In this document: in pieces, positions 9,636-20,900 of the stretch
Layout: the number at the start of each line of letters is the position of its first letter
Position numbering within the stretch: position 1 is the stretch's first letter
Assembly (NCBI RefSeq): GCF_011612585.1
Contig: NZ_CP050133.1
Span: forward strand, 1,666,001 to 1,730,000
DNA from: Streptococcus cristatus ATCC 51100
Lineage (GTDB): Bacteria; Bacillota; Bacilli; Lactobacillales; Streptococcaceae
DNA: 64,000 bases
Reading direction: 5' to 3'
Position numbers and translations under genes: made by a program
Notes under the pieces: generated by a model
Told to the model about the DNA's origin: nothing
Seen by the model: only the letters and a program-made list of their open reading frames with translations
Databases searched by the model: none

Positions 9636-10760
9636 ATGAATATCAAAGAAGAAATTATCAAATTATCAAAAGACATTGGCATTTCTAAAATTGGCTTTAC
9701 GACAGCAGATGACTTTGACTATCTGGAAAAGTCGCTGCGTTTGGCTGTAGAAGAAGGCCGAAATTCAGGTTTTGAACATAAGAATATTGAGGAACGAATT
9801 AAACCTAAGCTAAGTTTGGCTTCGGCCAAGACCATCATCTCTATCGCAGTCGCCTATCCCCACAAGCTCAAGCAGCAGCCACAAAAAACAGCCTACAAAC
9901 GAGGAAAATTCACTCCCAACAGCTGGGGGCTAGACTATCACTATGTCCTACAGGACAAGCTAGATCGGCTTGCAAAGGGAATTGAGGAGTTAACTGCCGA
10001 CTTTGAATATAAAGGCATGGTAGATACAGGAGCCTTGGTCGACACCGCTGTAGCCCGGCGAGCAGGAATAGGCTTTATCGGCAAGAACGGCTTGGTTATC
10101 TCCAAGGAATTTGGCTCCTACATGTTTTTGGGCGAGCTCATTACCAATCTGGACATCGAACCTGACCAGCCTGTCGACTATGACTGCGGAGACTGTAATC
10201 GCTGCGTGACAGCCTGCCCTACCTCCTGCCTCATTGGCGATGGGACTATGAACGCCAAGCGCTGCCTATCTTTTCAAACCCAAGATAAGGGCATCATGGA
10301 CCTAGAATTTCGCAAAAAAATCAAGACAGTCATCTATGGTTGCGATATCTGCCAAATTTGCTGCCCCTATAATAAAGGTTTAGACAATCCACTCGCAACT
10401 GAGATTGATCCCGATCTAGCTCATCCAGAGCTCCTTCCTTTCTTGGAGCTTTCTAATGGTCAATTTAAGGAAAAATTTGGCCATATAGCAGGTAGCTGGC
10501 GGGGTAAAAACATCCTGCAGCGCAATGCTATCATCGCTCTAGCCAATGCTAATGACCGCTCTGCCATTCCCAAACTGCTAGAAATTATCGATAAAGGACA
10601 AAATCCTATCCATATCGCTACGGCCATCTGGGCTCTCAGTCAGCTAGTACGCGAAGCCAATCCTGAAATGATTGAGATGATTCTTGCTGTGAAAAATCCC
10701 ACAGAAGCTATCAAAGAGGAACAGGAACAATTCCTAAAAAAATTTCACTTAACTAACTAA
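9636..10760 (+). CDS. queG: Epoxyqueuosine reductase QueG
   Basis: Final step of queuosine synthesis in tRNA: reduces epoxyqueuosine using cobalamin and iron-sulfur clusters. The 374-residue protein has the two cluster motifs CGDCNRCVTACPTSCL and CDICQICCPYNKG, and the RRAGIGFIGKNG segment. HEAT-like repeats fill the C-terminus (IIALANANDRSAIPKLLEI). It is a single gene divergent from secA and converges on the terminator at 10765-10825. It appears to lack a 5' leader and ribosome-binding site. Confidence 0.94.
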   Translation: MNIKEEIIKLSKDIGISKIGFTTADDFDYLEKSLRLAVEEGRNSGFEHKNIEERIKPKLSLASAKTIISIAVAYPHKLKQQPQKTAYKRGKFTPNSWGLDYHYVLQDKLDRLAKGIEELTADFEYKGMVDTGALVDTAVARRAGIGFIGKNGLVISKEFGSYMFLGELITNLDIEPDQPVDYDCGDCNRCVTACPTSCLIGDGTMNAKRCLSFQTQDKGIMDLEFRKKIKTVIYGCDICQICCPYNKGLDNPLATEIDPDLAHPELLPFLELSNGQFKEKFGHIAGSWRGKNILQRNAIIALANANDRSAIPKLLEIIDKGQNPIHIATAIWALSQLVREANPEMIEMILAVKNPTEAIKEEQEQFLKKFHLTN

Positions 10761-10764
10761 AAAT

Positions 10765-10825
10765 AAATACAGTCTGATTTAGAAACTGCCTTAGAACGCA
10801 GCTTATACTAAATCAGACTGTATTT
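10765..10825. terminator. Bidirectional terminator between queG and the YebC gene
   Basis: Long inverted repeat, AATACAGTCTGATTTAG (from 10766) with CTAAATCAGACTGTATT (ending 10824). It is A-rich on the left and followed by T's on the right, so it can terminate both convergent genes. Confidence 0.85.
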
Positions 10826-10838
10826 TTATGTTATTCAA

Positions 10839-11555
10839 TTAGAATCCATCTACGTTGGTGTAGATTTTTTGGACATCTTCATCGTCTTCAAGGACGCTAT
10901 ACAATTTTTCGAAGGTTTCTAAATCTTCTCCTGTTAATTCCACTTCAGACTGAGGAATCATTTCAAGCTCTGTCACTTGGAATTCTTGGATACCAGATTC
11001 ACGCAAAGCTACAATTGCTTTATGTAGGTCAGTTGGCGCTGTATAAACAGTGATACTTCCTTCTTCAGCCTCTACATCGTCCACATCTACATCTGCTTCT
11101 AAAAGCAATTCAAAGATGCTATCTGCATCATCACCAGCAAAAACGATAACACCTTTATTATCAAAAAGATAAGACACAGAGCCACTAGCACCCATGTTTC
11201 CGCCATTTTTCCCAAAGGCTGCACGGACATTGGCCGCAGTTCGATTAACATTCGAAGTCAATGTATCAACGATCAGCATAGAACCATTTGGTCCAAAGCC
11301 TTCATAACGGCCTTCTGTAAAGGTCTCGTCTGTATTTCCCTTAGCCTTGTCAATCGCCTTATCAATAACATGCTTTGGCACTTGCGCTTGCTTAGCGCGA
11401 TCAATAACGAACTTAAGGGCTGTGTTCAACTCAGGATCTGGTTCACCTTTTTTCGCTGCTACATAGATCTCTACACCGAATTTAGCATAAACTTTTGAGT
11501 TTGCGCCGTCTTTAGCTGTTTTCTTAGCTACAATATTGGCCCACTTACGTCCCAT
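10839..11555 (-). CDS. YebC/PmpR family protein
   Basis: 238-residue member of the YebC/PmpR (TACO1) family, described both as a DNA-binding regulator and as a translation factor relieving ribosome stalling. Diagnostic features are the N-terminal [20 protein letters not shown], the segment [20 protein letters not shown] and an acidic C-terminal domain. Strong ribosome-binding site AAAGGAG and a TATAAT at 11603-11598. Monocistronic. Several streptococcal paralogues exist and I cannot tell which one this is. Confidence 0.93.
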   Translation of the reverse strand: MGRKWANIVAKKTAKDGANSKVYAKFGVEIYVAAKKGEPDPELNTALKFVIDRAKQAQVPKHVIDKAIDKAKGNTDETFTEGRYEGFGPNGSMLIVDTLTSNVNRTAANVRAAFGKNGGNMGASGSVSYLFDNKGVIVFAGDDADSIFELLLEADVDVDDVEAEEGSITVYTAPTDLHKAIVALRESGIQEFQVTELEMIPQSEVELTGEDLETFEKLYSVLEDDEDVQKIYTNVDGF

Positions 11556-11603
11556 TGGAATTTCTCCTTTAACTATTCTACAATTTTAATCTTTCTTATT
11601 ATA

Positions 11604-11876
11604 ACACAGGAAAGACGAAAAATCATCCAACAAAAACAGGAAAGTCCCCAATTCCCTAAAATTATCTGCTGAAGTACAAACTAAAGATAGAAAAAATTAG
11701 AGTACTAGTTCCTTATACATTTTAGAATACCGAGATAAGTCATTACATTCTCTCGATAGTAAAATGAATGATGCTACTAAATTCAAGGTGATGCTCCTTC
11801 ATTCTCCAGTAAATCTCCTATTTTACTAGAATCTTCTCTCATTTATTATTACCAAAGTTAGCTAATCAAATAAATA
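11604..11876. other. AT-rich intergenic stretch without a recognisable gene
   Basis: Between the YebC-gene promoter and the adhesin terminator. I find no ORF with a ribosome-binding site on either strand. A loose inverted repeat (AGTAAAAT near 11758 and ATTTTACT near 11821) is the only structure seen. Confidence 0.4.
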
Positions 11877-11913
11877 AAAAATCGATAACTTCGTAAAGAA
11901 GTTATCGATTTTT
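11877..11913 (-). terminator. Terminator of the giant surface protein gene
   Basis: Perfect 16-bp arms (AAAAATCGATAACTTC, 11877-11892; its complement 11898-11913) with a 5-base loop, U-rich on the minus strand. It lies about 60 bp beyond the stop codon. Confidence 0.85.
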
Positions 11914-11972
11914 GCGAGCTGTTAACTAATCGTCCACAACTCTTCAGTGATTACTATCCAAGCTAGAAAGAA

Positions 11973-14900
11973 TTAATCTTCTTCTTTCAATCTTGGTTTA
12001 ATCAAGCTGACACCTGCGAGTGTTGCAACAATTCCTAAACCAAGTACTGCTGCTGAGGATGATTTCTCACCTGTATTTGGCAGAGCAGTAGTTCCAGGAA
12101 CTTTCGGTTCCACCGGCTTGTTCGGTACTTGTTTATTTGGTACCGGAGCTGGAGTTGGTGGAACAGGTTTCGGTTCTGGTTTTGGTTCTGGTTTTGGCTC
12201 CGGAGTAGGAGTTGGTTTTGGTTCCGGAGTTGGTGTAGGTGTAGGTGGAACTTCTACCTTCTTGTAAGTTACGACTTCATCTGCTGGTTTAGCTGAGTCT
12301 GCTGTAACCTTCACATCTGCTACGCTTGCTTTATCTGCTACGTAACCCTTGATGTCTGGTGAAGTTTGTCCCTTGATCACGTCATCTTGTGATGTCCATG
12401 GGCCTTTTTCTACGATCGCTTTCGTTACGACGTTGATCTTCAGAATACGCGTGAATTTAGCGCTATCTGTGAAGCTTGGTGCTGCTTCTTTACCATCTTC
12501 GTATACGTACTTGATCGTACGGCTCAATTCTTTCACAGCTTCTTGTTGAGCTGACTTGATCTTATCATCTGTCCACTTAGGTCCATCCGGATTCTTAGGA
12601 TCCATTGGATCGTTTGGTTTCGGCGGATTATTCGGATCGAATGGTACTACGCCTTCTTCCAATTGAACAGTGAAGTTTTGGTCCTTGCTTGCATCATCAT
12701 CAAAGTTTTGTGGATCCTTGAACTCATCGTTCACAACCTTGTAACCTTGGTTAGTCAATTCTTTCAACTTCGCAAGGTATTGGTCACGGCTAATTGGTTC
12801 ACCTGACTTACCGCCTTCTGAGATCTTCGCCAATTCTTTCTTAGCTTGGTCTACGAAGGTGATGGTTGCTTTTTGATCAGCCTTCTTGTAAGTTACGACT
12901 TCATCAGCTGGTTTCGCTGAGTCTGCTGTAACCTTCACATCTGCTACGCTTGCTTTATCTGCTACGTAACCCTTGATGTTTGGTGAAGTTTGTCCCTTGA
13001 TCACGTCGTCTTGTGATGTCCATGGGCCTTTTTCTACGATCGCTTTCGTTACGACGTTGATCTTCAGAATACGCGTGAATTTAGCGCTGTCTGTGAAGCT
13101 TGGTGCTGCTTCTTTACCATCTTCGTATACGTACTTGATCGTACGGCTCAATTCTTTCACAGCTTCTTGTTGAGCTGACTTGATCTTATCATCTGTCCAC
13201 TTAGGTCCATCCGGATTCTTAGGATCCATTGGATCGTTTGGTTTCGGCGGATTATTCGGATCGAATGGTACTACGCCTTCTTCCAATTGAACAGTGAAGT
13301 TTTGGTCCTTGCTTGCATCATCATCAAAGTTTTGTGGATCCTTGAACTCATCGTTCACAACCTTGTAACCTTGGTTAGTCAATTCTTTCAACTTCGCAAG
13401 GTATTGGTCACGGCTAATTGGTTCACCTGACTTACCGCCTTCTGAGATCTTCGCCAATTCTTTCTTAGCTTGATCTACGAAGGTGATGGTTGCTTTTTGA
13501 TCAGCCTTCTTGTAAGTTACGACTTCATCAGCTGGTTTCGCTGAGTCTGCTGTAACCTTCACATCTGCTACGCTTGCTTTATCCGCTACGTAACCCTTGA
13601 TGTTTGGTGAAGTTTGTCCCTTGATCACGTCGTCTTGTGATGTCCATGGGCCTTTTTCTACGATCGCTTTCGTTACGACGTTGATCTTCAGAATACGCGT
13701 GAATTTAGCGCTGTCTGTGAAGCTTGGTGCTGCTTCTTTACCATCTTCGTATACGTACTTGATCGTACGGCTCAATTCTTTCACAGCTTCTTGTTGAGCT
13801 GACTTGATCTTATCATCTGTCCACTTAGGTCCATCCGGATTCTTAGGATCCATTGGATCGTTTGGTTTCGGCGGATTATTCGGATCGAATGGTACTACGC
13901 CTTCTTCCAATTGAACAGTAAAGTTTTGGTCCTTGCTTGCATCATCATCAAAGTTTTGTGGATCCTTGAACTCATCGTTCACAACCTTGTAACCTTGGTT
14001 AGTCAATTCTTTCAACTTCGCAAGGTATTGGTCACGGCTAATTGGTTCACCTGACTTACCGCCTTCTGAGATCTTCGCCAATTCTTTCTTAGCTTGGTCT
14101 ACGAAGGTGATGGTTGCTTTTTGATCAGCCTTCTTGTAAGTTACGACTTCATCTGCTGGTTTAGCTGAATCTGCTGTAACCTTCACATCTGCTACGCTTG
14201 CTTTATCCGCTACGTAACCCTTGATGTTTGGTGAAGTTTGTCCCTTGATCACGTCGTCTTGTGATGTCCATGGGCCTTTTTCTACGATCGCTTTCGTTAC
14301 GACGTTGATCTTCAGAATACGCGTGAATTTAGCGCTGTCTGTGAAGCTTGGTGCTGCTTCTTTACCATCTTCGTATACGTACTTGATCGTACGGCTCAAT
14401 TCTTTCACAGCTTCTTGTTGAGCTGACTTGATCTTATCATCTGTCCACTTAGGTCCATCCGGATTCTTAGGATCCATTGGATCGTTTGGTTTCGGCGGAT
14501 TATTCGGATCGAATGGTACTACGCCTTCTTCCAATTGAACAGTAAAGTTTTGGTCCTTGCTTGCATCATCATCAAAGTTTTGTGGATCCTTGAACTCATC
14601 GTTCACAACCTTGTAACCTTGGTTAGTCAATTCTTTCAACTTCGCAAGGTATTGGTCACGGCTAATTGGTTCGCCTGACTTACCGCCTTCTGAGATCTTC
14701 GCCAATTCTTTCTTAGCTTGGTCTACGAAGGTGATGGTTGCTTTTTGATCAGCCTTCTTGTAAGTTACGACTTCATCTGCTGGTTTAGCTGAATCTGCTG
14801 TAACCTTCACATCTGCTACGCTTGCTTTATCTGCTACGTAACCCTTGATGTCTGGTGAAGTTTGTCCCTTGATCACGTCATCTTGTGATGTCCATGGGCC

Positions 14901-17900
14901 TTTTTCTACGATCGCTTTCGTTACGACGTTGATCTTCAGAATACGCGTGAATTTAGCGCTGTCTGTGAAGCTTGGTGCTGCTTCTTTACCATCTTCGTAT
15001 ACGTACTTGATCGTACGGCTCAATTCTTTCACAGCTTCTTGTTGAGCTGACTTGATCTTATCATCTGTCCACTTAGGTCCATCCGGATTCTTAGGATCCA
15101 TTGGATCGTTTGGTTTCGGCGGATTATTCGGATCGAATGGTACTACGCCTTCTTCCAATTGAACAGTAAAGTTTTGGTCCTTGCTTGCATCATCATCAAA
15201 GTTTTGTGGATCCTTGAACTCATCGTTCACAACCTTGTAACCTTGGTTAGTCAATTCTTTCAACTTCGCAAGGTATTGGTCACGGCTAATTGGTTCGCCT
15301 GACTTACCGCCTTCTGAGATCTTCGCCAATTCTTTCTTAGCTTGGTCTACGAAGGTGATGGTTGCTTTTTGATCAGCCTTCTTGTAAGTTACGACTTCAT
15401 CAGCTGGTTTAGCTGAGTCTGCTGTAACCTTCACATCTGCTACGCTTGGTTTGTCCGCTACGTAACCCTTGATGTCTGGTGAAGTTTGTCCCTTGATCAC
15501 GTCATCTTGTGATGTCCATGGGCCTTTTTCTACGATCGCTTTCGTTACGACGTTGATCTTCAGAATACGCGTGAATTTAGCGCTGTCTGTGAAGCTTGGT
15601 GCTGCTTCTTTACCATCTTCGTATACGTACTTGATCGTACGGCTCAATTCTTTCACAGCTTCTTGTTGAGCTGACTTGATCTTATCATCTGTCCACTTAG
15701 GTCCATCCGGATTCTTAGGATCCATTGGATCGTTTGGTCTCGGCGGATTATTCGGATTGAATGGTACTACAACCTGACGCATAGTAACGGTGAAGGTTTG
15801 ATCCTTCTTATCGTCATTATCGAAGGTCTTAGGTCCTGAGAACTCATCGTTCACAACTTCATAGCCCTTGTCTGTCAATTCTTTCAGACGAGCTGCGTAG
15901 TTGGTTGTACCGATTGGCTCACCTGACTTACCGCTTTCAACGATCTTGGTCAATTCCTTGTTACCGTCAGTTTGGTCTACGAAGCTGATAATCGCTTTTT
16001 GACCATCCTTCACGAAGTTGATTGGTGTATCCTTCGTTGGATCACTTGGAATTGGTGGTGGGTTGTAACCCTTGCTTGGATCGCTCGGATCTTTCGGTGT
16101 CAATGGTGTTGTGCCATCTGGACCTACTGGTGTAGTGCCTGGTACATGTGGAATCACTGGAAGATCAGTACCTGGTTTGCTTGGATCTGTTGGATCGTTT
16201 GGATATGGAAGATTTGGAACTTTTGGAAGTCCGTCTGGTACATTTGGTACGTATGAACCAAGTTTGCTGTACTTAACTGTTTCTTCGCTATCCTTATCAT
16301 CAGGAGTCACTGTCTTGGCTGCTACATTGGCCTTATCTGCCACGAATCCAGTTACGACTGGTGTAGCTTCTTGGGCCAATTCTTTCGTAGCTGGTGTCCA
16401 TGGAGTGAAGGTTTCAACGTTCGTTACACGGTTACGTTCACCTGTACGTGTGAAGGCTGCTTCTTGAGTCACTGGAGCTTTCAGAGCTGGACGACCCGCT
16501 GTTTGACCATCTGCGTATTCGTACTTGATGGTACGTGATACTTTCTTGTTGAGCTTAGCTGGGTCTGTAATCTTCTCTGTACCTTGACGAAGAGTAACGG
16601 TGAAGGTTTGATCCTTCTTATCGTCATTATCGAAGGTCTTAGGTCCTGCGAACTCATCCGTTACAACTTCGTAACCCTTGTCTGTCAATTCTTTCAGACG
16701 AGCTGCGTAGTTGGTTGTACCGATTGGCTCACCTGACTTACCGCTTTCAACAACCTTGGTCAATTCCTTGTTACCGTCAGTTTGGTCTACGAAGCTGATA
16801 ATCGCTTTTTGACCATCCTTCACGAAGTTGATTGGTGTATCCTTCGTTGGATCACTTGGAACTGGTGGTGGGTTGTAACCCTTGCTTGGATCGCTCGGAT
16901 CTTTCGGTGTCAATGGTGTTGTGCCATCTGGGCCTACTGGTGTAGTGCCTGGTACACGTGGAATCACTGGAAGATCAGTTCCTGGTTTCGTTGGATCTGT
17001 TGGATCGTTTGGATATGGAAGATTTGGAACTTTTGGAAGTCCATCTGGTACATTTGGTACGTATGAACCAAGTTTCTTGTATTGTACAACTTCTTCGCTA
17101 TCCTTATCATCAGGAGTCACTGTCTTGGCTGCGACATTGGCCTTATCTGCCACGAATCCAGTTACGACTGGTGTAGCTTCTTGAGCCAATTCTTTCGTAG
17201 CTGGTGTCCATGGAGTGAAGGTTTCAACGCCAGTTACACGGTTACGTTCACCTGTACGTGTGAAGGCTGCTTCTTGAGTCACTGGAGCTTTCAGAGCTGG
17301 ACGACCCGCTGTTTGACCATCTGCGTATTCGTACTTGATGGTACGTGATACTTTCTTGTTGAGCTTAGCTGGGTCTGTAATCTTCTCTGTACCTTGACGA
17401 AGAGTAACGGTGAAGGTTTGATCCTTCTTATCGTCATTATCGAAGGTCTTAGGTCCTGCGAACTCATCCGTTACAACTTCGTAACCCTTGTCTGTCAATT
17501 CTTTCAGACGAGCTGCGTAGTTGGTTGTACCGATTGGCTCACCTGACTTACCGCTTTCAACAACCTTGGTCAATTCCTTGTTACCGTCAGTTTGGTCTAC
17601 GAAGCTGATAATCGCTTTTTGACCATCCTTCACGAAGTTGATTGGTGTATCCTTCGTTGGATCACTTGGAACTGGTGGTGGGTTGTAACCCTTGCTTGGA
17701 TCGCTCGGATCTTTCGGTGTCAATGGTGTAGTACCATCTGGGCCTACTGGTGTAGTGCCTGGTACATGTGGAATCACTGGAAGATCAGTGCCTGGTTTCG
17801 TTGGATCTGTTGGATCGTTTGGATATGGAAGGTTTGGTACTTTTGGAAGTCCGTCTGGTACATTTGGTACATATGAACCAAGTTTGCTGTACTTAACTGT

Positions 17901-20900
17901 TTCTTCGCTATCCTTATCATCAGGAGTCACTGTCTTGGCTGCGACATTGGCCTTATCTGCCACGAATCCAGTTACGACTGGTGTAGCTTCTTGAGCCAAT
18001 TCTTTCGTAGCTGGTGTCCATGCACCGTAAGTCTTCTTGTCAGTTACACGGTCGCGCTCACCTGTACGTGTGAAGGCTGCTTCTTGTGTTACAGGAGCTT
18101 TCAGAGCTGGACGGCCTGCTGTTTGACCATCTGCATATTGATACTTGATGGTACGTGTAACCTTCTTGTTGAGTTCTGCTGGATCCTTGATTGCTTCTTT
18201 ACCATGACGAAGAGTAACAACAAATTGTTGATCCTTCTTATCGTCATTATCGAAGGTCTTAGGTCCTGCGAACTCATCCGTTACAACTTCGTAACCCTTG
18301 TCTGTCAATTCTTTCAGACGAGCTGCGTAGTTGGTTGTACCGATTGGCTCACCTGACTTACCGCTTTCAACAACCTTGGTCAATTCCTTGTTACCGTCAG
18401 TTTGGTCTACGAAGCTGATAATCGCTTTTTGACCATCCTTCACGAAGTTGATTGGTGTATCCTTCGTTGGATCACTTGGAACTGGTGGTGGGTTGTAACC
18501 CTTGCTTGGATCGCTCGGATCTTTCGGTGTCAATGGTGTAGTACCATCTGGGCCTACTGGTGTAGTGCCTGGTACATGTGGAATCACTGGAAGATCAGTG
18601 CCTGGTTTCGTTGGATCTGTTGGATCGTTTGGATATGGAAGGTTTGGTACTTTTGGAAGTCCGTCTGGTACATTTGGTACATATGAACCAAGTTTGCTGT
18701 ACTTAACTGTTTCTTCGCTATCCTTATCATCAGGAGTCACTGTCTTGGCTGCGACATTGGCCTTATCTGCCACGAATCCAGTTACGACTGGTGTAGCTTC
18801 TTGAGCCAATTCTTTCGTAGCTGGTGTCCATGCACCGTAAGTCTTCTTGTCAGTTACACGGTCGCGCTCACCTGTACGTGTGAAGGCTGCTTCTTGTGTT
18901 ACAGGAGCTTTCAGAGCTGGACGGCCTGCTGTTTGACCATCTGCATATTGATACTTGATGGTACGTGTAACCTTCTTGTTGAGTTCTGCTGGATCCTTGA
19001 TTGCTTCTTTACCATGACGAAGAGTAACAACAAATTGTTGATCCTTCTTATCGTCATTATCGAAGGTCTTAGGTCCCTTGAACTCATCGTTCACCACTTC
19101 GTAGCCCTTGTCTGTCAATTCTTTCAGACGAGTTGCGTAGTTAGTAGTTCCGATTGGCTCACCTGACTTACCGCTTTCAACGACCTTACCAACTTCCTTG
19201 TTGTTATCGTCTTGGTCTACGAAGGTAATAATCGCTTTTTGACCATCTTTAACATAATTGATTGGTGTATCCTGTGTTGGATCACTTGGAATTGGTGGTG
19301 GGTTGTAACCCTTGCTTGGATCGCTCGGATCTTTCGGTGTCAATGGTGTAGTACCATCTGGACCTACTGGTGTAGTGCCTGGTACATCTGGAACTACTGG
19401 AAGATCAGTTCCTGGTTTCGTTGGATCTGTTGGATCGTTTGGATATGGAAGATTTGGTACTTTTGGAAGTCCGTCTGGTACATTTGGTACGTATGAACCG
19501 AGCTTCTTGTATTGTACAACTTCTTCGCTGTTAGCGTCGCCAGCTTTCACTGTCTTCGCTGCTACATTGGCCTTATCTGCCACAAATCCAGTCACAACTG
19601 GTGTGCCTTCTTGTGCCAATTCTTTTGTAGCTGGTGTCCATGCGCCGAAGGTTTCAACGCCAGTTACACGGTTGCGTTCACCTGTACGTGTGAAGGCTGC
19701 TTCTTGAGTCACAGGAGCTTTCAGAGCTGGACGTCCCGCTGTTTGACCATCTGCGTATTGGTACTTGATCGTACGAGTAACCTTGCTATTCAATTTAGCT
19801 GGGTCTGTAATTGGCTCTTTACCTTGACGAAGAGTAACAACAAATTGTTGATCTTTCTTATCATCGTTATCGAAGGTCTTAGGTCCCTTGAACTCATCGT
19901 TCACTACTTCGTAGCCCTTGTCTGTCAATTCTTTCAGACGGGTTGCGTAGTTAGTTGTTCCGATTGGCTCACCTGACTTACCGCTTTCAACGACCTTACC
20001 AACTTCCTTGTTGTTATCATCTTGGTCTACGAATGTAATAATCGCTTTTTGACCATCTTTAACATAATTGATTGGTGTATCCTGTGTTGGATCACTTGGA
20101 ATTGGTGGTGGGTTGTAACCCTTGCTTGGATCGCTCGGATCTTTCGGTGTCAATGGTGTAGTACCATCTGGACCTACTGGTGTAGTGCCTGGTACATCTG
20201 GAACTACTGGAAGATCAGTTCCTGGTTTCGTTGGATCTGTTGGATCGTTTGGATATGGAAGATTTGGTACTTTTGGAAGTCCGTCTGGTACATTTGGTAC
20301 GTATGAACCGAGCTTCTTGTATTGTACAACTTCTTCGCTGTTAGCGTCGCCAGCTTTCACTGTCTTCGCTGCTACATTGGCCTTATCTGCCACAAATCCA
20401 GTCACAACTGGTATGCCTTCTTGTGCCAATTCTTTTGTAGCTGGTGTCCATGCGCCGAAGGTTTCAACGCCAGTTACACGGTTGCGTTCACCTGTACGTG
20501 TGAAGGCTGCTTCTTGAGTCACAGGAGCTTTCAGAGCTGGACGTCCCGCTGTTTGACCATCTGCGTATTGGTACTTGATCGTACGAGTAACCTTGCTATT
20601 CAATTTAGCTGGGTCTGTAATTGGCTCTTTACCTTGACGAAGAGTAACAACAAATTGTTGATCTTTCTTATCATCGTTATCGAACTTCTGACCATTTGGT
20701 TGCGTGAAACCATCACTTACAAGAGTGTAACCAGCTTGTTTCAATTGTTCGATACGAGATGCTGTTGAGTAAGCTACTGGCTCACCTGACTTACCAGCCA
20801 CAGAATCTGTGTAAAGAGTCTTAGCTTCAACACCATTCTTACCATCTGTTACGTACTTGATAGAACCACGTTGCTCATCCAAGTTATACTTGACAACTTC

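Noticed and set aside
12349..15669. Six identical 66-codon plus-strand ORFs every 624 bp; also considered as a CRISPR-like array
   Set aside because: Units are long, coding repeats in phase with the adhesin frame; there are no short repeats with unique spacers.
15972..20306. Regularly spaced plus-strand ORFs rich in Trp and Ile within the 810-bp repeats
   Set aside because: They are antisense frames of the adhesin repeats, recur at the repeat period and lack ribosome-binding sites.
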